A DNA stretch of 16,212 nt from Chloroflexota bacterium (GTDB taxonomy: Bacteria > Chloroflexota > Limnocylindria > QHBO01): the NCBI GenBank assembly GCA_013697395.1, contig JACCWY010000500.1, positions 1 through 16,212 on the forward strand, given 5' to 3'. The notes under the pieces were generated by a model that was not told the DNA's origin, did no database searches, and worked only from the letters and a program-made list of their open reading frames with translations. Of the stretch, positions 12,704-16,212 are shown in pieces (positions within the stretch are counted from its first letter, which is position 1; each line of letters starts with the position of its first letter). Position numbers and translations under genes: made by a program.

Positions 12704-13015
12704 GTCTCCCTGCCACGGACCGGTACGCTGAGGGTGGTTGGTACGACTCAGATCGTCGTCGCCCTAGGCCGGAGCGGCCTGCACCGCCAGCCTTTACGTC
12801 GCCTCATCCGACCGGAGACGCAGCCGCCGATGGAGCTGCGCATTGAGCGCAACCACGATCGTCGAGATGCTCATTGCCGGCGCCCCGACGCTCATCGGGA
12901 GGACGATCCTGTCGTGGGGCCGCGTGAGCAGCGTGGGGTTCGGGCCCACCGTGCTCAGCCGCAGGCGAGCCGCCTGCGTGATCGGACCGTGTGTGCTCGT
13001 GGACACCGACGACGC
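12704..13015. other. Gene-poor gap with a decayed ATPase fragment and an orphan -10 box
   Basis: No intact gene is supported here. It contains TACGCT (12724-12729) followed by GTG 4 bases later, but the frame that starts there reads arginine-rich shadow sequence and runs antisense across the cupredoxin gene. On the minus strand, 12794-12910 holds a recognisable metal-ATPase C-terminus (separate entry). The rest looks like decayed sequence. Confidence 0.5.
12794..12910 (-). pseudogene. C-terminal remnant of a P1B heavy-metal ATPase
   Basis: The minus-strand frame ends RIVLPMSVGAPAMSISTIVV followed by ALNAQLHRRLRL and a stop (TAA at 12794-12796). This matches the last membrane helix and tail of P1B-type metal-transporting ATPases, which commonly read as VLPMSVGA-x-AMSxSTIVVALNAQLLRRL. 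Residues upstream in the frame (12911-13006: NPTLLTRPHDR and so on) do not look like the preceding helix in any frame I checked. None of the ATPase's DKTG, HP or metal-binding motifs are present, and the cupredoxin gene begins at once on the other side. It is therefore a broken-off gene end, not a small gene. Confidence 0.6.
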
Positions 13016-13447
13016 CTAGTCGGTGATGGTGATCGTCGCGACCATGCCGCCGTCGTAATGGCCCGGTTCATGGCATCCGGCCAACAGATTGCCAGCCTCG
13101 TCGAACGTGTACTCGAAGCTTTCCGTCTGGCCCGGATCGAGGCTGACGCCGACCTTGGTCTCATGATCCATCCCGCCCTGCATCGCCTCTTCGAACTCGG
13201 CCTGGGCGGCCTCGTCTCCGATGAGGAACTCGTGGGCGGACTCGCCATCGTTGGTGACCTCGAAGCGGACCATCTCGCCTGCCGAGACGGTGAACGCATC
13301 CGGCTCGAAACGCAGCTCGTCGGTCATGCTGACGGCGATCGTCTGCATTTCCTCGCCACTGCTACCCGCCCCATCTGAGCCGGCGCAGGCGGCGAGCAGC
13401 AACGAGAGCGGCAGGATCGGCACCCATCGCGCCATGGCAGTTCTCAT
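13016..13447 (-). CDS. Cupredoxin (plastocyanin-like) lipoprotein
   Basis: 143 residues. Signal peptide with lipobox LAAC (C21), then a low-complexity Gly/Ser linker, then a single cupredoxin domain of about 110 residues. It has VSMTDELRFEPDAFTVSAGE, SAHEFLIG and AGCHEPGHYDGGM. The type-1 copper ligands are all visible: H72, C125, H130 and M135 (C-x4-H-x4-M). It should be a blue copper protein tethered to the outer face of the membrane, acting as electron carrier or periplasmic copper binder. The start at 13447 was chosen over 13435 and 13528 because TACCCT lies 6 bases upstream. It is the last gene of a minus-strand row with two membrane proteins, but has its own promoter box. Confidence 0.9.
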   Translation of the reverse strand: MRTAMARWVPILPLSLLLAACAGSDGAGSSGEEMQTIAVSMTDELRFEPDAFTVSAGEMVRFEVTNDGESAHEFLIGDEAAQAEFEEAMQGGMDHETKVGVSLDPGQTESFEYTFDEAGNLLAGCHEPGHYDGGMVATITITD

Positions 13448-13453
13448 GGAGCA

Positions 13454-13459
13454 AGGGTA
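13454..13459 (-). promoter_or_regulatory. -10 box TACCCT of the cupredoxin gene
   Basis: On the minus strand TACCCT is followed by 6 bases (TGCTCC) and the ATG at 13447. No Shine-Dalgarno site is present. Confidence 0.5.
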
Positions 13460-13469
13460 CGGGGCCCGG

Positions 13470-14024
13470 TCAGATCTCAGGCGCGCCGTTCGCCCGGCTT
13501 GCCCGCTGCAACGCCAGGCGATGTTCACGTTGCTTTCGCCACCCGTATCGGGTCATGCCCTGGGGCTTGTAAACGTTCAGCACCTGGATCACGAGCAACA
13601 CGAGCAATCCGCCGGCCGAGTGGGGCAGCGTGTTCGGGATGGCGCGCAGTTCGTCAATCGAGGTAGCCGGATCCGCCGCGATGGCCGCGCTTGCGCCGAT
13701 GACCCGCGTCTCCGACAGGAGCACAAGCGTGGCAACGACGGTGAGGATGAATGAGATCAGGACCCACCAGTGCCGAAACAGGCCCCACCGGGTGCCCAGG
13801 GACATGATGAGCCCTGTCAGCAGCGCGGCGACCGCGAGCGGGACGATTGCCCACGAGACGACGAGGCCCATCGCGATCCAGGCCGCCCGCAGCATCTGCT
13901 GGTCTCGACTGGTCGTCACCGTCACATCGAGCGCCAGATAGGCAAGGACTGCGCCGACCCAGCCGACCGAGACGCTGAGATGCGTTGCGAGTGCGAGCTT
14001 GCGAAGGGCAGGCGTCATGGTCAT
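13470..14024 (-). CDS. Four-helix membrane protein (DUF2269-like)
   Basis: 184 residues from the ATG at 14022-14024 (MTMTPALRKLALATHLSVSV). Alternatives are 14018, 14036 and 14087, and none has a clear ribosome site. Helices appear at about 8-32, 45-72 (WIAMGLVVSWAIVPLAVAAL), 82-104 (HWWVLISFILTVVATLVLL) and 138-157 (AGGLLVLLVIQVLNVYKPQG), with a basic tail. The start HLSVSVGWVGAVL with a histidine in helix 1 and WGLFRHWWV recall DUF2269-type integral membrane proteins. Function is unknown. It lies 32 bases after the small membrane protein gene and 22 before the cupredoxin start, so it is probably in one transcript with the first. Confidence 0.72.
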   Translation of the reverse strand: MTMTPALRKLALATHLSVSVGWVGAVLAYLALDVTVTTSRDQQMLRAAWIAMGLVVSWAIVPLAVAALLTGLIMSLGTRWGLFRHWWVLISFILTVVATLVLLSETRVIGASAAIAADPATSIDELRAIPNTLPHSAGGLLVLLVIQVLNVYKPQGMTRYGWRKQREHRLALQRASRANGAPEI

Positions 14025-14055
14025 CGCTGGTGGCATTTGTCGGCAGAAGCCTGCA

Positions 14056-14262
14056 TCAGGTGCCGATGCTCGCGCCGTGCGCACCACCGGAAGGCGAGTG
14101 TCGCTGAGGGCCGTGCGCGCCTCCGAGGCCGGTGAACACGACGAAGCCGATCAGCAGAACTGCGACGATGGCGATGATCCCGAACACCTTCACCCAGCGA
14201 GGGGTGCCGGCTTCACGGTCGTGGTCCTCCTGCGGGTTGGAGTCCGAAGATCGGTCGGTCAT
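14056..14262 (-). CDS. Small single-helix membrane protein, His/Gly-rich tail
   Basis: 68 residues. A charged N-terminus (MTDRSSDSNPQEDHDREAGT), then PRWVKVFGIIAIVAVLLIGF as the start of one membrane helix, then a Gly- and His-rich outer tail (GGAHGPQRHSPSGGAHGASI) with several histidines that could bind metal. Proteins of this layout are common next to copper genes in high-GC bacteria; the function is not known. AGGAGG (14268-14273) lies 5 bases before the ATG, the best Shine-Dalgarno match in the window. It heads the minus-strand row toward the cupredoxin and is divergent from the TetR gene. Confidence 0.8.
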   Translation of the reverse strand: MTDRSSDSNPQEDHDREAGTPRWVKVFGIIAIVAVLLIGFVVFTGLGGAHGPQRHSPSGGAHGASIGT

Positions 14263-14267
14263 GTGCG

Positions 14268-14273
14268 CCTCCT
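14268..14273 (-). promoter_or_regulatory. Strong Shine-Dalgarno site AGGAGG
   Basis: Perfect AGGAGG, 5 bases before the ATG at 14262 on the minus strand. Unlike most neighbours, this gene must have an mRNA leader. Confidence 0.8.
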
Positions 14274-14341
14274 AAGGTCGCCAAGCAGTTCGAGGTTACA
14301 TGCTGATCGAGACATAGCGTCGATGCCAAGTCATCATGTCA

Positions 14342-14355
14342 CGATAGCGCCATCG
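14342..14355. promoter_or_regulatory. Candidate TetR operator CGATAGCGCCATCG
   Basis: A near-palindrome (CGAT arms, GCGC centre, one mismatched pair) lies 2 bases before the -10 box of the TetR gene, within the promoter. ATAGCG from its left half recurs 30 bases upstream at 14314-14319. Position fits autorepression and control of the divergent row. Confidence 0.35.
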
Positions 14356-14357
14356 CG

Positions 14358-14363
14358 TATACT
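14358..14363 (+). promoter_or_regulatory. -10 box TATACT of the TetR gene
   Basis: TATACT lies 6 bases before GTG at 14370 and is among the best -10 matches in the window. No good -35 is seen at 16-18 bases. Confidence 0.6.
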
Positions 14364-14369
14364 CCGCAG

Positions 14370-14948
14370 GTGCCGAAGCTGTGGAACGACACGATCGAGG
14401 CGCACCGCCAGGCCGTCCGCGAGGCGACGCTGGAAGCCACGGCGGCCCTGGTTACCGAACACGGGCTGAGGTCGGTGACGATGTCGCAGATTGCCGAGGC
14501 GACCGGCATCGGACGGGCGACGCTCTACAAGTATTTCCCGGACATCCAGGCGATCCTGCGTGCGTGGCATGAGCGCGAGATCACCGGTCATCTCGAGCAT
14601 CTCGCCGCGGTCCGCGACCAGGCGGGCGATCCTCGCGCGCGGCTCGAGGCGGTGCTACAGGCATACGCGCTCATCTCCCACGAGTCACGCGGGCATCACG
14701 ACGCAGAGCTCACAGCGTACCTGCATCGAGACGAGCAGGTCGCTCGTGCGGAGCGTCAGCTCCGCGCCATGATCCGGGACCTGCTGACCGAAGCCGCGAC
14801 GGCCGGCGATGTTCGTGATGACGTCGCGACGGATGAGCTCGCGAGCTACTGCCTCTCCGCCCTCGCGGCGGCCGGCCACCTGCCGTCCAGAGCCGCGATC
14901 CGCCGGCTGGTGAGGGTCACGTTGGCGGGGCTGCGGCCCGTGGCCTGA
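14370..14948 (+). CDS. TetR-family transcriptional regulator
   Basis: 192 residues. Helix-turn-helix at residues about 28-55: LVTEHGLRSVTMSQIAEATG then IGRATLYKYFPD, which is the classical TetR N-terminal DNA-binding domain. The C-terminal ligand-binding domain (60-190) is helical, with several His residues in ISHESRGHHDAELTAYLHRD. The ligand is not identifiable; the histidines are suggestive but not proof of metal sensing. It is divergent from the small membrane protein/DUF2269-like/cupredoxin row and lies just upstream of the 15027 and CopCD genes, so control of either copper-linked unit is a reasonable inference. GTG at 14370 is fixed by the -10 spacing. Confidence 0.92.
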   Translation: MPKLWNDTIEAHRQAVREATLEATAALVTEHGLRSVTMSQIAEATGIGRATLYKYFPDIQAILRAWHEREITGHLEHLAAVRDQAGDPRARLEAVLQAYALISHESRGHHDAELTAYLHRDEQVARAERQLRAMIRDLLTEAATAGDVRDDVATDELASYCLSALAAAGHLPSRAAIRRLVRVTLAGLRPVA

Positions 14949-15013
14949 CCCCACCGCAATCCCGGAGGCGGAGGTTCCCTGAGTCATCTGGCCACGGCGG
15001 AGGTGCACGCTGC

Positions 15014-15019
15014 TAGGCT
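15014..15019 (+). promoter_or_regulatory. -10 box TAGGCT of the 15027-copCD unit
   Basis: TAGGCT lies 7 bases before the ATG at 15027. It is the same hexamer as that before the EamA gene. Confidence 0.55.
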
Positions 15020-15026
15020 GAGCGGC

Positions 15027-15658
15027 ATGGCAACTGGCGAACCCGGGGCTGGTCGCTCGTCCCGCGTCGAGAGGTATCTGCACATCGGGCGGATTGCCGT
15101 CCTGGCTGCCGCGCTCACCACGATCGCCGGCACCGCCACCGTCCTCGCCCACGAGTCACGCGACGTCGGCGAGCACTCGTTCGTGGTTGGATTCGTCGGC
15201 GAGCCGGTCTTCACCGGTCAGAAGAGCGGTCTCGAGTTCAGCGTCTCGCACGGCGAGGAGCCGGTGGAGGGACTCGAGGAGACGCTCGCCGCCACGGTCA
15301 CCTATGGCGATCAGACGCGTGACCTCGAGATCGAGCCACGATTCGGCGAGCCGGGCTGGTACCAGTCCGTCTTCTTCCCGACTGCCGCCGGGCCATACAC
15401 GTTCCGCATCTTCGGCGAGATCGAAGGGGAGCCATTCGACGAGTCGTTCACCTCCGGGCCGGACACGTTCAGCGAGGTGCAGGACGTGACCGGTGGACAG
15501 TTCCCGGTCCAGTTCCCGCGACCGGGGACATCGCCCGTGATGCGGAGGCCGGCGCGAATGCTGCCGGTACGGCCAGCATTGCGCTCCTACTCGGCGGGGC
15601 GGGCCTGGTCGCGGGACTCGTGGCACTCGGCCTGACGCTCGCACGGCGTCGCGGCTGA
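15027..15658 (+). pseudogene. Secreted membrane-anchored protein of copper loci, apparent frameshift
   Basis: Frame 1 gives a signal/membrane segment (RIAVLAAALTTIAGTATVLA), then HESRDVGEHSFVVGFVGEPV, a beta-rich domain (GLEETLAATVTYGDQTRDLE, FGEPGWYQSVFFPTAAGPYT, FRIFGEIEGEPFDESF) and GGQFPVQFP. It then turns into an arginine-rich nonsense tail ending at 15635. From 15518 the neighbouring frame reads ATGDIARDAEAGANAAGTAS, then a membrane helix (IALLLGGAGLVAGLVALGLT), LARRRG and a stop at 15656-15658. Joining them needs one extra base in the CCC run at 15515-15517 and gives 210 residues. The family, which I know as uncharacterised proteins next to CopCD/YcnJ, ends in such a helix. A sequencing indel or a real mutation is more likely than programmed shifting, as no canonical slippery site is present. 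The next gene starts 4 bases after the restored stop. Confidence 0.78.
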
Positions 15659-15662
15659 CTCG

Positions 15663-16212
15663 ATGCGGCCACGCGGACGGCGCTTCGCCGGCGTCCTCGC
15701 CCTCCTCGCGCTGCTCGCGGCCCCGGCACTGCCCGGGCCCGCGGGCGGGATGGTGCTGGCGCACGCGCAGCTCGTCGCCAGCTCACCCGGCGCGGGAGCC
15801 ATCGTGCCGAAGTCCCCGGCAGAGATCAGGCTCGTGTTCAGCGAGCCGTTGGAGTCGCAGGTCACGTCGCTCGACATCGTGGGCATCAACGGCGAGCCGA
15901 TCCTCACCCGGGCGGGCGAGATCGACGCGAGCGACCCGTACGCCCTCTTCGTCGCAGGTCCGGAATTGCCGGACGGCGTATACCGCCTGGATTGGCGCAC
16001 GCTGTCCGCCGCGGACGGCCATACCGCGGAGGGTTTCTTCAACTTCGGCGTCGGCGACGTGCCCGGCACGCTCGCGGGAGGCCCGCAGGGCATGACCCAC
16101 AGCGAGGCCGATGCCCCGGACGTGATCGGACGCTGGCTCACCTACGTCGGGCTTCTCTTAGCGCTGGGGATGTCCGTGTTCCATCGGCTTGTCATCCGCG
16201 ACGGGCCAATGC
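15663..16212 (+). CDS. CopC-CopD fusion copper protein (3' end outside window)
   Basis: 183 residues seen. Signal peptide, then mature AHAQLVASSPGAG, the usual CopC start with copper-ligand His34, then PAEIRLVFSEPLE, and the late ligand segment LSAADGHTAEGFFNFGVG with D118 and H120. After a Gly-rich linker the first CopD helix begins (IGRWLTYVGLLLALGMSVFH) and the frame runs off the window. The periplasmic CopC domain binds Cu(II) and the CopD domain is a multi-helix membrane protein believed to take part in copper uptake or handling; the fusion resembles YcnJ. The ATG lies 4 bases after the restored stop of the preceding frameshifted gene, so they form one operon. No separate ribosome site is evident. 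Confidence 0.9.
   Translation, partial: MRPRGRRFAGVLALLALLAAPALPGPAGGMVLAHAQLVASSPGAGAIVPKSPAEIRLVFSEPLESQVTSLDIVGINGEPILTRAGEIDASDPYALFVAGPELPDGVYRLDWRTLSAADGHTAEGFFNFGVGDVPGTLAGGPQGMTHSEADAPDVIGRWLTYVGLLLALGMSVFHRLVIRDGPM

Noticed and set aside
12734..13378. Possible 214-residue gene after the TACGCT box
   Set aside because: Runs fully antisense to the cupredoxin gene, which has all four copper ligands, and its own translation shows no domain. The box is only 4 bases from the GTG.
15513..15520. Programmed ribosomal frameshift
   Set aside because: No canonical slippery heptamer and no clear downstream pseudoknot; a missing C in a short run explains the change more simply.

Overview
This window is high-GC bacterial chromosome (my estimate by eye; not counted). 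Genes lie on both strands and are tightly packed. I see no rRNA, tRNA, CRISPR array, insertion sequence or phage gene. The gene mix and the many starts placed 6-8 bases after a TAnnnT box fit a high-GC Terrabacteria lineage such as Chloroflexota (Limnocylindria-like) or a deep actinobacterium. That placement is inference and only moderately secure.

Left part (1-6403). An adenylate/guanylate cyclase fused to a P-loop ATPase runs off the left edge on the minus strand. It is divergent from an EamA-type drug/metabolite exporter. A translationally coupled minus-strand pair follows: a response-regulator receiver fused to a thioredoxin-reductase-like flavoprotein that lacks the CxxC, and a cyclic-nucleotide-binding histidine kinase. 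Together they look like a two-component system whose output is a flavoenzyme. Divergent from it are a 48-residue membrane protein and a solitary imidazolonepropionase (hutI). HutI meets a small ferritin-like protein tail to tail.

Middle part (6453-12703). This holds a class I pyridine-nucleotide disulfide oxidoreductase with unusual active-site features. A pair of near-identical 29-base direct repeats with internal dyads follows, sitting at the convergent end of an XRE helix-turn-helix protein that carries a PD-(D/E)xK-like core. Next come a small four-helix membrane protein, a secreted or anchored protein, a DinB-fold protein, a tiny lipoprotein-like ORF coupled by ATGA to a TauE/SafE permease, and a class V aminotransferase/cysteine desulfurase. 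The last two suggest sulfur handling.

Right part (12704-16212). This is a copper-flavoured region: a remnant of the C-terminus of a P1B metal ATPase, a cupredoxin lipoprotein with a complete type-1 copper ligand set, two membrane proteins, a divergent TetR regulator, a secreted protein with an apparent single-base frameshift before its C-terminal membrane helix, and a CopC-CopD protein cut by the right edge.

Ten starts sit immediately downstream of a -10-like TAnnnT hexamer, which implies widespread leaderless transcription. Three or so others use clear Shine-Dalgarno sites.
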